Of a stretch of 64,000 nt of DNA, positions 9,181 through 17,849 are shown piece by piece. This stretch comes from Paenibacillus xylanilyticus. Its GTDB lineage: Bacteria; Bacillota; Bacilli; Paenibacillales; Paenibacillaceae. The DNA is taken from NCBI RefSeq assembly GCF_013359935.1, contig NZ_JABMCB010000201.1:62001-126000 (forward strand). The letters are read 5' to 3'. Each line of letters opens with the position of its first letter. The stretch's first letter is position 1. The notes below the pieces were generated by a model. It ran no database searches, was not told the origin of the DNA, and saw only the letters and a program-made list of their open reading frames with translations. A program made the translations under genes and the position numbers.

Positions 9181-9384
9181 TCAGCGAGTGGGTGGTGGTA
9201 GGGTCTGCTCAGACTCTGCTGATGGGGCTGTTGAATGGGTGTGATCTTTCGCGTTATCCTGGTTCGTCTGCTTGCCGGAATAATAGTTAAGAATATCATC
9301 AACGGTAGAAAATACGACATTTACATTATATATATTGTTGTTTGTTTGAATGAAAACCTTCTTTCCAATACAGGGTTTGCTGCC
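9181..9384 (-). CDS. Unassigned 67-codon open frame directly behind HU, same frame
   Basis: Directly after the HU stop codon, the same minus-strand frame stays open for 67 codons to a TGA at 9181-9183. It reads GSKPCIGKKVFIQTNNNIYN, then VNVVFSTVDDILNYYSGKQT and a polar, proline-rich end. The first half looks like a real protein (beta strands, then a helix), and the base pattern looks coding. No ATG, GTG or TTG occurs early in frame; an ATT at 9369-9367 is the nearest possible rare start and has no convincing ribosome site. It may be a small gene with an unusual start, a remnant, or reached by stop-codon readthrough from HU. No function is proposed. Confidence 0.35.
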   Translation of the reverse strand, partial: GSKPCIGKKVFIQTNNNIYNVNVVFSTVDDILNYYSGKQTNQDNAKDHTHSTAPSAESEQTLPPPTR

Positions 9385-9657
9385 TTAATTAAGTGCCTCT
9401 TTCATGGTTAATCCTGCCGTGAATACGGGAACTTTCCCTGCAGGAAGCTGGATTTCTTTGCCCGTTCTCCGACTTCTGCCCATACGCGCTTCACGATCAC
9501 GTACCTCGAATTTTCCGAATCCGACAAGCTGAACTTCCTTGCCTTCTTTTAAAGCCTCTAAAATCGAATCGAGTACGACAGTTACGGCCTTTTCAGCGTT
9601 CTTCTTGGAGAAACCGCCAGATTTGGCTACTTCGGCAATCAATTGTTCCTTATCCAT
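9385..9657 (-). CDS. hup: DNA-binding protein HU
   Basis: Small basic nucleoid protein of 90 residues, the usual HU length. It bends DNA without much sequence preference and compacts the chromosome. The N-terminal helices (MDKEQLIAEVAKSGG), the VQLVGFGKFEVR strand pair and the DNA-binding arm around RTGKEIQLPAGKVPVF are standard. The ATG follows GAGGGA on the minus strand. The stop at 9385 is followed at once by another open stretch in the same frame, described separately. Confidence 0.95.
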   Translation of the reverse strand: MDKEQLIAEVAKSGGFSKKNAEKAVTVVLDSILEALKEGKEVQLVGFGKFEVRDREARMGRSRRTGKEIQLPAGKVPVFTAGLTMKEALN

Positions 9658-9723
9658 GTGTAATCCCTCGCTTTGTTTGATTTGGTATTCGGTCGGACTG
9701 TGATCTGGTAGGTCAGAAACGGA

Positions 9724-9757
9724 ATAAAAACAAAAAGCTGCCTGTAAAGGCAGCTTG
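9724..9757 (-). terminator. Terminator of the cold-shock gene
   Basis: On the minus strand AAGCTGCC and GGCAGCTT form a perfect 8-base stem with a short loop, followed by TTTTTGTTTTT. Confidence 0.85.
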
Positions 9758-9764
9758 AATATAA

Positions 9765-9965
9765 TTAGATGACCGTAACGTTTTCAGCTTGTGGTCCACG
9801 GTTACCTTGAGTTACTTCGAATTGAACGCGTTGTCCTTCATCCAAAGTTTTGAAACCGTCGCCTTGAATTGCGCTGAAATGAACGAAAACGTCATTTCCT
9901 TCTTGAATTTCGATAAAGCCGAAGCCTTTATCCGCGTTAAACCATTTCACTGTACCTGTTTGCAT
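9765..9965 (-). CDS. Cold-shock protein (CspA/CspB family)
   Basis: A 66-residue single-domain RNA chaperone that binds single-stranded RNA and DNA. Both nucleic-acid motifs are intact: RNP1 KGFGFIE and RNP2 DVFVHFS. The ribosome site GGAGG is strong. The promoter at 10089-10117 puts the transcription start about 115 bases before the ATG, so the gene has the long untranslated leader that is usual for cold-shock genes and often controls their translation. Confidence 0.95.
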   Translation of the reverse strand: MQTGTVKWFNADKGFGFIEIQEGNDVFVHFSAIQGDGFKTLDEGQRVQFEVTQGNRGPQAENVTVI

Positions 9966-10062
9966 GTGATTCCTCCAAAAAAATAAGTTTTTTAAACGAC
10001 CATTTTGATTAGGGCTAATGAGAAATTAACACTGATCAGGTATATTCAAACCACAGACTTGA

Positions 10063-10109
10063 TGTCCGCTAATGTATCGATTAATATGATAATACCATGT
10101 CCGCTAATA
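10063..10109. repeat. Direct repeat TGTCCGCTAAT around the cold-shock promoter
   Basis: TGTCCGCTAAT occurs at 10063-10073 and 10099-10109, 36 bases apart. One copy sits in the spacer of the cold-shock promoter and the other shortly after its start point. That placement suggests a repressor operator pair, but the factor is unknown. Confidence 0.45.
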
Positions 10110-10117
10110 TAAGTCAA
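10089..10117 (-). promoter_or_regulatory. SigA promoter of the cold-shock gene
   Basis: Minus strand: TTGACT (10117-10112), 17-base spacer, TATTAT (10094-10089). Near-consensus, and no other good promoter is visible upstream of the gene. Confidence 0.75.
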
Positions 10118-10136
10118 GATTTGGAGGTTTTTTTAA

Positions 10137-11060
10137 ATGAGCAAGGCATCTGGGGTTCCGGCACAAGGGGAATTGGTTGTTCAGGAGTTCATACATATGC
10201 TTACGAATAAGGGAGAGCTAACGCCCAAAACATTAAGGGAATATGCGAGTGATCTGAAACATTTTACCGAATGGTACAAAGGAAGTGCAGCTGCAAAAGA
10301 ACATCTCATGCGAATCGAAGACGTGGATACATCGACGTTAACGAGCTACCGGGATCATTCACAGAATGTGCTGCAGTTGAAGCCATCGACCATTAATCGC
10401 CGACTTATCACACTGAAGCGTTTCTTCAAATGGGCTGCAGCGGAATCCAGGATCAGCAGTGATCCTTCCAAACCTCTGAAATTCATTCCGGAGGACAAGG
10501 TGAGCCCTCGCCGAATGACAGCCATGGAAGAACAATCATTCCTCTCTGCGGTCGAACAGGGCAACTCACTTCGTGATCAGACAATCCTGACCCTCATGTT
10601 CCATACGGGTTTACGGACGATGGAGGTATGCAACCTCGAGCCGGTTGATATTGAACTGGGAAAACGAAGTGGGCAGCTTACCGTGCGAGCCGATAAACGA
10701 AACGGACAGCGGAAAATCCCATTGAACAAAACGTGTAATCTGATGCTGAAGAAATATATCGCAGGTTTGGATCCGCATAGCCCTTACCTGTTTCCTTCCG
10801 AGAAGACCAACGATCGTCTGACCGAGAGGGCACTGCGCCATTTGATTAAAAAGGTGATGACTGCAGCCGGACTGGAGGGGCTAAGTTCACATGATCTGCG
10901 TCATCGGTTTGGCTATGCCATGGCAGAGCGAACTCCACTGCACCGTTTGGCGGAAATAATGGGGCACACCAATCCGGACACAACGATGATTTATGTAAAA
11001 GGTTTGAATATTCATCTCTCAGAGCAAGAAAAAGATAGCTCACCATCTGAAGTGGATTGA
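10137..11060 (+). CDS. Tyrosine recombinase (XerC/XerD-like, phage integrase family)
   Basis: A 307-residue site-specific recombinase. The N-terminal SAM-like core-binding domain covers about residues 10-105 and the catalytic domain follows. Catalytic residues are visible: Arg in HTGLRTMEVCNL, Lys in the beta hairpin RADKRNGQRK, His and Arg in SHDLRHRFG, His in MGHTNPDTT and the nucleophile Tyr in MIYVKG. It starts at ATG 10137 after GGAGG. It stands alone between the cold-shock gene and a convergent small gene, with no phage or transposon genes and no attachment site that could be recognised, so its target is unknown. Confidence 0.88.
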   Translation: MSKASGVPAQGELVVQEFIHMLTNKGELTPKTLREYASDLKHFTEWYKGSAAAKEHLMRIEDVDTSTLTSYRDHSQNVLQLKPSTINRRLITLKRFFKWAAAESRISSDPSKPLKFIPEDKVSPRRMTAMEEQSFLSAVEQGNSLRDQTILTLMFHTGLRTMEVCNLEPVDIELGKRSGQLTVRADKRNGQRKIPLNKTCNLMLKKYIAGLDPHSPYLFPSEKTNDRLTERALRHLIKKVMTAAGLEGLSSHDLRHRFGYAMAERTPLHRLAEIMGHTNPDTTMIYVKGLNIHLSEQEKDSSPSEVD

Positions 11061-11114
11061 AGGGTGGGAAGGGTCTATCATATTCGCCAATGATTCTGTT
11101 AAAACTGGACTTAA

Positions 11115-11158
11115 GTCAAGAAGCCCTGAACTCTTTAAGCGGATCAGGGCTTCTTGAC
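11115..11158. terminator. Perfect 15-base inverted repeat between convergent genes
   Basis: GTCAAGAAGCCCTGA and TCAGGGCTTCTTGAC pair exactly around a 14-base loop. It lies between the recombinase gene and the convergent gene whose last codons and stop form one arm. Neither side has a strong T run, so it may be a weak bidirectional terminator or an RNA stabilising hairpin. Confidence 0.6.
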
Positions 11159-11680
11159 GATCTGCGTACCACTTTCAAGCCATTTGCGCTTGCCATCTTG
11201 ATCCAGTTGTTTCTCCATTGTAATGATCGCATAGGTACCATCATGCTTTTCCCAGAACTGAATTGCTTTTGAGTGGTCAGGATTGAGGAGAAGAGCAGGC
11301 AGGGTATCTCCATTTTCAAGTAAAGTTCTGCGGGTATCGCTGTAATAGAGATCAATAAAGGAGGAGCGCTCTTTGTGGGGAATCTGATGTATAGCATGCT
11401 CCAAACTATAAAATAGCTTCCATTCATTTAGGTTTTCCTTATCACCATCACTACCCATCACTCTATGAATTGCTTTTAATCCCCCGCTCCACGAGCGTGT
11501 TAATTTATTACTCAATTCCTCAGAATGATCTTCCCACCTTGATGATTCCGTGGACGACTGGAGTCGTTCGGAGCGTATAGTTTCCGTGATTGCCCCACTA
11601 CAGAGCAATATTGCACCAATTCCTGTGGTTACCAACCCTGCTTGTAATCTATTCAATGGAATGACACTCCCTTCTCGCAT
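11144..11680 (-). CDS. Unrecognised protein with one N-terminal membrane helix
   Basis: 178 residues from ATG 11680. One hydrophobic stretch (about 12-30, QAGLVTTGIGAILLCSGAI) is followed by a mainly polar domain with WEDHSEEL and FIDLYYSD; I do not recognise a family. The first codons contain GAAGGGAG, which looks like a ribosome site for a TTG at 11656, so the true start may be eight codons later. The stop codon lies inside the 15-base inverted repeat. It is transcribed away from the response-regulator gene. Confidence 0.6.
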   Translation of the reverse strand: MREGSVIPLNRLQAGLVTTGIGAILLCSGAITETIRSERLQSSTESSRWEDHSEELSNKLTRSWSGGLKAIHRVMGSDGDKENLNEWKLFYSLEHAIHQIPHKERSSFIDLYYSDTRRTLLENGDTLPALLLNPDHSKAIQFWEKHDGTYAIITMEKQLDQDGKRKWLESGTQIVKKP

Positions 11681-11760
11681 TTTTTGTACAGAATAGATGA
11701 CTATAATTTACCATAAATATAAGATGTAAGTGATCCGAATAGGAGTTTGGAATCATTTAA

Positions 11761-11774
11761 AGTAAGCGGTTACA
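11761..11774. promoter_or_regulatory. cre site at the sensor operon promoter
   Basis: AGTAAGCGGTTACA matches 13 of 14 positions of the cre consensus. It overlaps a possible -35 element (TTACAT 11771-11776, then 17 bases to TAGTAT), so CcpA binding would block the sugar-sensor operon. Confidence 0.6.
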
Positions 11775-11899
11775 TAAATGAAATAATATTGTATAGTATG
11801 ATGGCAACCTTGGAGGAACGAGCAGAATTGAATTTAGCAACATGCTGACATATGGCTTGTGGCGCGCAGCCCACTCAAATAAAAGGGAGGAATTCGCAA

Positions 11900-13624
11900 G
11901 TGTACCGGGTATTACTGGTGGATGATGAAGAGGATGTACGCGAAGGGCTGGTCGTAGAGGTGGATTGGGAAGCACTGGATCTGCGGATTGTCGGCCTTGC
12001 AGAGAATGGCCGCGAAGCGTTGGAGATGGCCGAAAGGGTTGAGCCGGATATTGTGGTGACCGATATCAGCATGCCGTTTATGGATGGACTCGAGCTGGCA
12101 CGAAGATTGCGGGAACGCAATCCACTCGTGAAAGTTGTCATTTTGACAGGCTATGATGAATTTGATTACGCCAGGCAGGCCGTCTCACTGAGTGTGGACG
12201 AATATTTGCTGAAGCCGTTCTCCGCCGGACATCTGACGGAACTGCTGACCCGTCTTCGGGCGCAAATGGCATCTGAAGTGGCAGAACGCAAAGATGTCCA
12301 GCAGCTGCGGGATCATTACTATACAAGCCTGCCGCTGGTGCAGGCCGATTTGATGGCTACCCTGCTGCATCGGCAGAAGCCGCCTGCGTACATTCATGGT
12401 CAAGCGAAACAATGCGGGCTGGATTTGCAGGGTGAGCGGTACGGGGTATCTGTTTTAACGCTGCATTTGGAGGGAGACGGGAAAAAGAATGGTGGCCATG
12501 AGGGTACGTTTAAATCGGAATTAGCCGGTGCAGGCCAACGATCGGTGGAAACGGATAAACATGAAACCGGAGGATCATTGCGTCAATCCGAGGATGCGGA
12601 GCTGAAGCAGTTCGCTGCACTTAACATTGCATCAGAGGTGTGGACGGAACATGGGGCAGGACATGCTTTTATGCACCAGGAGGCCATTGTTCTGCTTTTT
12701 GTTGACCGATGGGGTCATCCGGAGGGGGAGAAAAGACAGCAGCAGGCACTCGAAAATGTCATCCGGAGCATGAATCATTACTTGCGCATCCCGGCCACAG
12801 TGGGGTCAGGGGCAATGGTGGATACGCTCACGGATGTGAAACATGCTTATGAAGATGCACTGCTGGCGCTCGACTACCGACTTGTGCCGGGAACCGATTC
12901 ACTCATCTATATTGCGGATGTGGAGCGGCAGACTGCAGGCAAACTGCGTTTCGACGAGTTGAAGCAGCAGGCACTGACCCGCTGTCTCAAGGCAGGAACC
13001 CAGGTAGAGCTCGAAGACGCCCTGAGGATCATTTTCCGGGAAATTACGGTAGAGCATGGACGAGGTGACATCCAGCTATATCTGATTGAAGTTTTAACAA
13101 CGGTTTGGAAGGCGGCACAGGCATCGGGAGAGGACATGGAAGATATCTTCGGTGCAGGATTTCAGTTGTATGCGGATTTGTTCCGTTTACCTGGATTATT
13201 CGAGGCACAGAGCAAAGTGCGGGATGTCTGTATGCTCGTACAACATCGGATTGCCAGCGGACGCCAGCATGTGTACAAAGATATCGTGGAGCAAGCGCTG
13301 CTGTTTACGAAGGAACATTACGCCGATCCTGATCTGTCCATACAGAAGGTATGCGGCCATCTGCATATCAGTTCAGGGTATTTTTGCGGTATTTTCAAAA
13401 AAGAAGTGCAGCTTACGTTCCTGCAGTATCTGATGCAGATCCGTATGGAGGCGGCCAAGGAACTGCTTCGCTCCACGGAGCTGAAGTCGTTTGAGATCGC
13501 GGAACGGGTAGGCTTCGCCGAACCGAATTATTTCAGCTTTTGCTTCAAGAAACATATTGGCATTTCGCCGAAAGAATATCGCAAGCAATCCGCGCTGACA
13601 ACCAGTGAAGGTGCAGAACGATGA
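11900..13624 (+). CDS. AraC-type response regulator (YesN family)
   Basis: 574 residues from the GTG at 11900, nine bases behind GGGAGG; the longer frame from 11852 has no ribosome site. An N-terminal receiver domain has the acidic pair in LLVDDEED, the phosphate acceptor Asp55 in VVTDISMP and the lysine of LLKPF. A long middle region (about 130-460) links it to a C-terminal AraC double helix-turn-helix ending with the GISPKEYRKQ motif. It is the transcription activator of the sensor system and overlaps the kinase gene by four bases (ATGA). The mglBAC genes four kb downstream are the likely target. Confidence 0.92.
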   Translation: MYRVLLVDDEEDVREGLVVEVDWEALDLRIVGLAENGREALEMAERVEPDIVVTDISMPFMDGLELARRLRERNPLVKVVILTGYDEFDYARQAVSLSVDEYLLKPFSAGHLTELLTRLRAQMASEVAERKDVQQLRDHYYTSLPLVQADLMATLLHRQKPPAYIHGQAKQCGLDLQGERYGVSVLTLHLEGDGKKNGGHEGTFKSELAGAGQRSVETDKHETGGSLRQSEDAELKQFAALNIASEVWTEHGAGHAFMHQEAIVLLFVDRWGHPEGEKRQQQALENVIRSMNHYLRIPATVGSGAMVDTLTDVKHAYEDALLALDYRLVPGTDSLIYIADVERQTAGKLRFDELKQQALTRCLKAGTQVELEDALRIIFREITVEHGRGDIQLYLIEVLTTVWKAAQASGEDMEDIFGAGFQLYADLFRLPGLFEAQSKVRDVCMLVQHRIASGRQHVYKDIVEQALLFTKEHYADPDLSIQKVCGHLHISSGYFCGIFKKEVQLTFLQYLMQIRMEAAKELLRSTELKSFEIAERVGFAEPNYFSFCFKKHIGISPKEYRKQSALTTSEGAER

Positions 13625-15444
13625 GAGCGTTTGCCGGACGGATGGGACAATTATGGCTTAGAATGCGTTCCCGTCTTCGGTCTTCAAAGGTTAGCAGTAT
13701 CCGGTCGATTATCACGTGGTCCTTTTCCATCTTCATCGTACTGGTGCTCACCGTGATGGCGCTGCTTCTGCACGATAAATTCACACAAGCTGCCGAACGC
13801 AGCGCCGAACTGACGACGAGACAGATTGTGGATCAGGTCAGTTACAACCTCGAGGACTATGTCCGGAGCATGTCGCATCTGTACCGGGCCATTGAGGAGC
13901 ATATGCTGCGGGACGGGACATGGGAAGGGGAACAGGTGGACAAACAGCTTGATACACTGCTCAGCAGCCGGGAGGACATTATCTCGATTACCCTGCTCGA
14001 TTCCAAGGGCGAGCTGCTTAAGAACAGACCTACGGCAGATTTAAAACCAAGCGCCCATGTGACACAGCAAGGGTGGTTTCAATCTGCGCTCAGAGTGCCG
14101 GACCATCTTAGTTTTTCACTGCCTCATATCCAGAATATGTATGCCGGGCCCTACAAATGGGTCGTATCGATGAGTAAAGGGATTACGGTGCGGCAAAACG
14201 GTCAGGATCGGCAGGTGATTCTACTGGTGGATATCAACTTCAAACAGATGGATGAACTGAGCCGGCGGGTCAGTCTGGGGCAGCGGGGATACGTCTACAT
14301 CATCGACGAGAGCGCAGGCAATATCGTTTATCATCCGCAGCAGCAGCTGATGTACATGGGACTCAAAAGTGAAAATATCGAACAGGCTTTGGTCGCCACG
14401 GGCAGTTATGAAGATGAAGCCGATGGACAGAAACGGCTGAATACCGTGAAGTCTGTTGCCAATATCGGATGGAAAATCGTTGGAGTGGCCTACCTGGATG
14501 AAATTATGACGACCCGCCAGGAGGTCAATGGCTATCTCATCCGGGTGTTGCTGGTTGTTTTGGTGCTCGTCATTCTCGTATCCATGCTGCTCTCTTCCAG
14601 TTTGACACGCCCGATCCGGCGCATGGAACGGAAGATGAAGGCTGTGGAACGAGGGGATTTCAACGTGGAATTGACCATCCAAGGACCACTTGAAGTGGAG
14701 CGGTTATCCCGTCGTTTCAACCTGATGGTGAACAAAATTCGCACCCTGATGAATGAGATCATTCATGAACAGGAACAGAAACGGCGTCTCGAACTGGAAG
14801 CGCTGCAGGCCCAGATTAATCCTCATTTTCTCTATAACACATTGAATTCTGTCGTGCGGATGGTGGGCATGAGTCGTAATGACGAAGTAATTACCATGAT
14901 CACCTCGCTCTCCCGTTTGTTCCGCATTAGCCTCAGCAAAGGTAAGACCATAATTACCGTCCGCGAAGAGCTGGAACACGCACATCATTATCTGACGATT
15001 CAGCAGATGCGATTCAAGCGCAAATTCCGGTTCAGCATCGATGCCGATGAGGATATATTGGATTGCCTGACACTGAAGCTGGTACTTCAGCCGCTGATCG
15101 AGAATGCCATCGTGCATGGTATCGAGTATCACACAGAGGAAGGCTGTATTGAGATCCGTGTTTATCGGGAAAAGGAGATGCTGGTGTTTCGCATCACGGA
15201 CAATGGTGTCGGCATGACAGCGGAGCAGGTGTCAGGACTACTGGGTGGCAGTCCCATCGTCAAGAGTGGTGCGGGTTCAGGTGTAGCCGTGCGCAATGTG
15301 CATGACCGAATTCGGCTCTACTATGGGGAAGACTGCGGCCTTGAGTTCGAGAGCGAACTGGAGGAAGGAACGACAGTCTGGATTCGGATTCCGATTCAAT
15401 GCGAACGGGAGGAAGGCAAAATTCATGATGAAGAACAAGGCTAA
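13621..15444 (+). CDS. Sensor histidine kinase (YesM/LytS-like)
   Basis: 607 residues. Helix about 34-54, an extracellular dCache-like sensor (about 55-295), a second helix near 300-322, HAMP, then the His_kinase domain with ALQAQINPHFLYNTLNSVVR, whose histidine (about residue 402) is the phosphorylation site, and a C-terminal ATPase domain with the N box LIENAIVHG and the G box DNGVGM. It should phosphorylate the response regulator encoded just upstream, with which it overlaps. The lipoprotein gene behind it overlaps by 20 bases and probably supplies the sugar-sensing partner. Confidence 0.93.
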   Translation: MRAFAGRMGQLWLRMRSRLRSSKVSSIRSIITWSFSIFIVLVLTVMALLLHDKFTQAAERSAELTTRQIVDQVSYNLEDYVRSMSHLYRAIEEHMLRDGTWEGEQVDKQLDTLLSSREDIISITLLDSKGELLKNRPTADLKPSAHVTQQGWFQSALRVPDHLSFSLPHIQNMYAGPYKWVVSMSKGITVRQNGQDRQVILLVDINFKQMDELSRRVSLGQRGYVYIIDESAGNIVYHPQQQLMYMGLKSENIEQALVATGSYEDEADGQKRLNTVKSVANIGWKIVGVAYLDEIMTTRQEVNGYLIRVLLVVLVLVILVSMLLSSSLTRPIRRMERKMKAVERGDFNVELTIQGPLEVERLSRRFNLMVNKIRTLMNEIIHEQEQKRRLELEALQAQINPHFLYNTLNSVVRMVGMSRNDEVITMITSLSRLFRISLSKGKTIITVREELEHAHHYLTIQQMRFKRKFRFSIDADEDILDCLTLKLVLQPLIENAIVHGIEYHTEEGCIEIRVYREKEMLVFRITDNGVGMTAEQVSGLLGGSPIVKSGAGSGVAVRNVHDRIRLYYGEDCGLEFESELEEGTTVWIRIPIQCEREEGKIHDEEQG

Positions 15445-16582
15445 CAAGGCGTCCATTGGCAGGATGGTCAGTACAGATCCATTTAATGAGTTCAGTCCGT
15501 CCATCCTCGGTGTACGCAGCTTCATGGGGATCGTTGCAGTAAGCTGCTGTCTGTTCCTTGGTACAGCCTGTGGTATATCCAATGCGGATTCGGTCCAGCC
15601 ACCACCTCGTGTCGCTCTGATTACGCCTGCAGGAACAGGTGAACTTGCCGAAGCCATAAGGCTCGGAGCAGAAGCAGCGGCCAAGGAAAATGGGGCTGAA
15701 CTGATGACCGTGGAGGCTTTTCCGTCTGAGGCGCCAACCCATGCACCAGCCAATCCTGATTCGATGATCCACCTAGAGATGGAGCTGCAGGAATTATCCG
15801 GGCAAGGTGTCGGGGCGTACAGTTCACGCGAACAGGCGCAGATTCGGGCGGTCACACAGGCATTGGAGCAGGGGGCTTCCGCTTTGCTGGTTGATCCACT
15901 AAGTGAGGAGGCGCTAAGCGAGATCATTCAGAAGGCACAGACTGAGAATGCAAGCGAAATGAGTATTCCGGTCATTGTTCTCAACGATGAGTTTCCCGTG
16001 AAGGGCATAACGAGTGTGATTTCTATGGACAATGTGGAGGCCGGACGCCAGGCAGGTGAAGCGATGGCCGAACTTCTGGGAGGGCGAGGCAGCGTAGCTT
16101 TGCTGGGGCCGGATCCGGTGAATCCAGGGCTGATCCACCGGGAGCAGGGAGTCTTGGAAGCACTGGAGCAGTATCCTGAGATTCAGGTCGAACCCAAATC
16201 CGTATGCGGTACCCGGGATGTGTGCTGGCAGGCAGCGAAGCAGCTGCTGGATGAGCAGCAGGTGGACGGCTTCATTGCCCTTCAGGAACCGGCCTCTCTG
16301 GGCGCAGCTGATGAACTGCATCGCCGCAAGCTGGAACATCAGGTCAAGATCGTTGGTTTTGGCAGTGAACAGCAGCAGCTGGAGCAGCTGCAGGAAGGGG
16401 TGTTCCAGCACCTCATTGTGCAAAATGGCTTCAGCGCAGGTTATCTTGGATTGAACCAGGCGGTGGCACGGCTGAATGATCAACAGGTCCAGACGAGAGT
16501 AACTTTGGAAACGAAGCTGGTAAGCACCGATAATATGTTCTGGATGGATAACCAGAAGCTGCTGTTTCCTTTTGTGCAATGA
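15425..16582 (+). CDS. Sugar-binding lipoprotein, probable sensory partner of the kinase
   Basis: 385 residues from ATG 15425, chosen because GGGAGGAAG lies about ten bases upstream; the frame extends further back but only inside the kinase gene. A hydrophobic stretch followed by FLGTAC is a lipoprotein signal. The mature part is a type-I periplasmic binding protein of the Peripla_BP_4 group (RVALITPAGTGELAEAI, then QGASALLVDPLS, IPVIVLNDEFPV, GGRGSVALLGPD). It overlaps the kinase gene and lies before mglB. Binding-protein partners of LytS/YesN pairs are known, for example XylFII in Clostridium, so a sensing rather than transport role is inferred. Confidence 0.82.
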   Translation: MMKNKANKASIGRMVSTDPFNEFSPSILGVRSFMGIVAVSCCLFLGTACGISNADSVQPPPRVALITPAGTGELAEAIRLGAEAAAKENGAELMTVEAFPSEAPTHAPANPDSMIHLEMELQELSGQGVGAYSSREQAQIRAVTQALEQGASALLVDPLSEEALSEIIQKAQTENASEMSIPVIVLNDEFPVKGITSVISMDNVEAGRQAGEAMAELLGGRGSVALLGPDPVNPGLIHREQGVLEALEQYPEIQVEPKSVCGTRDVCWQAAKQLLDEQQVDGFIALQEPASLGAADELHRRKLEHQVKIVGFGSEQQQLEQLQEGVFQHLIVQNGFSAGYLGLNQAVARLNDQQVQTRVTLETKLVSTDNMFWMDNQKLLFPFVQ

Positions 16583-16651
16583 AGACGGAAGACATATATC
16601 AACAGAGGAAGATTTCGATAAAACAGATGAAGATATTGTATTCGAAAATGG

Positions 16652-16665
16652 TGTAAACCCTTTCA
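16652..16665. promoter_or_regulatory. cre-like site before mglB
   Basis: TGTAAACCCTTTCA matches 13 of 14 cre positions (C in place of the central G). It lies just before a CATAAT hexamer (16664-16669) that may be the -10 element of mglBAC. Confidence 0.55.
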
Positions 16666-16715
16666 TAATAAAGATATCGGTGAAGCCGAATGAACTTGGG
16701 GGAGGTCATTAGGAT

Positions 16716-17777
16716 ATGAAGAAAACGTGGATGACATTGCTGCTTACCGCATTTATGGTTGCTGCGGCTGGTTGCAGCAGCGGCGGGGACAGTGCGGGCG
16801 GAAGTACAGGAACGGACACAGGAGAGCAGGCAGCAGGAGGTACGGAAACGCCGAAGATTGGTGTCGCGATCTACAAATTCGATGATACGTTCATGACGGG
16901 CGTACGGAATGCCATGACGGCAGCGGCAGAAGGCAAAGCCACACTTGATATCGTGGATAGCCAGAACGCACAGCCGACCCAGAATGAGAAAGTGGATCTC
17001 TTTGTATCCAAGAAATACAGTGCCATGGCCGTAAATCCGGTGGATCGGACGGCAGCAGGCGTCATCATTGACAAGGCCAAGGCGGCAAGCATTCCTGTCG
17101 TTTTCCTGAACCGTGAACCGGTAGCCGAAGACATGAACAAATGGGATAAAGTCTACTACGTGGGCGCCAAGGCTGAAGAGTCGGGTACGATCTCCGGCCA
17201 GCTGATTGTGGATTACTGGAAAGCCCATCCGGAAGCGGACAAAAACGGGGATGGCAAACTGCAATACGTCATGCTGAAAGGGGAGCCGGGCCATCAGGAT
17301 GCCGAGCTGCGGACCAAATATTCTGTACAGGCGATCCAGGATGCTGGTATTGAAGTAGAGGCATTGGCGGAAGATACGGCGATGTGGGACCGGGTCAAAG
17401 GGCAGGAGAAAATGCAGGCATTTCTCGCTTCCCATGGCGACAAGATCGAAGCCGTGCTTGCCAACAACGATGATATGGCACTCGGTGCCATTGAGGCATT
17501 GAAGGCGGCAGGGTATTTCAAGGACGGCAAAGCGATGCCTGTTGTAGGTGTGGATGCGACGGCTCCTGCCATTCAGGCCCTCCAGGACGGCACGATGCTG
17601 GGGACCGTATTGAATGACGCCAAGAACCAGGGTGCTGCGACAGTCGCTCTCGCTTCCGTACTTGCTAAGGGCGAGACACCTACGAAGGATAATACGGGGT
17701 ATGACATTACGGATGGCAAATATGTCTGGATCGCCTACAAGAAAATTACGAAAGACAACATTGCCGACGCCCAATAA
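16716..17777 (+). CDS. mglB: Galactose/methyl-galactoside-binding lipoprotein MglB
   Basis: Binding protein of a ribose/galactose-type importer, 353 residues. The signal ends in AAAGCSS, a lipobox, so it is membrane-anchored. The mature sequence follows MglB closely: IGVAIYKFDDTFMTGVRNAM, the NPVDRTAAGVIIDKAK stretch, VVFLNREP, and the calcium loop DKNGDGKLQ, which is specific to MglB-type proteins. VLANNDDMALGAIEALK and VVGVDATAPAIQAL complete the sugar site. GGGGGAGG precedes the ATG. Galactose or a beta-galactoside is the likely ligand by homology. Confidence 0.92.
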   Translation: MKKTWMTLLLTAFMVAAAGCSSGGDSAGGSTGTDTGEQAAGGTETPKIGVAIYKFDDTFMTGVRNAMTAAAEGKATLDIVDSQNAQPTQNEKVDLFVSKKYSAMAVNPVDRTAAGVIIDKAKAASIPVVFLNREPVAEDMNKWDKVYYVGAKAEESGTISGQLIVDYWKAHPEADKNGDGKLQYVMLKGEPGHQDAELRTKYSVQAIQDAGIEVEALAEDTAMWDRVKGQEKMQAFLASHGDKIEAVLANNDDMALGAIEALKAAGYFKDGKAMPVVGVDATAPAIQALQDGTMLGTVLNDAKNQGAATVALASVLAKGETPTKDNTGYDITDGKYVWIAYKKITKDNIADAQ

Positions 17778-17849
17778 CAGTTGCAGAGAGGGACGTCCGT
17801 CTTACAGGTGGCGTCCTTTTTTCTGGGCATATGGAAGGGAGGAATCAAC

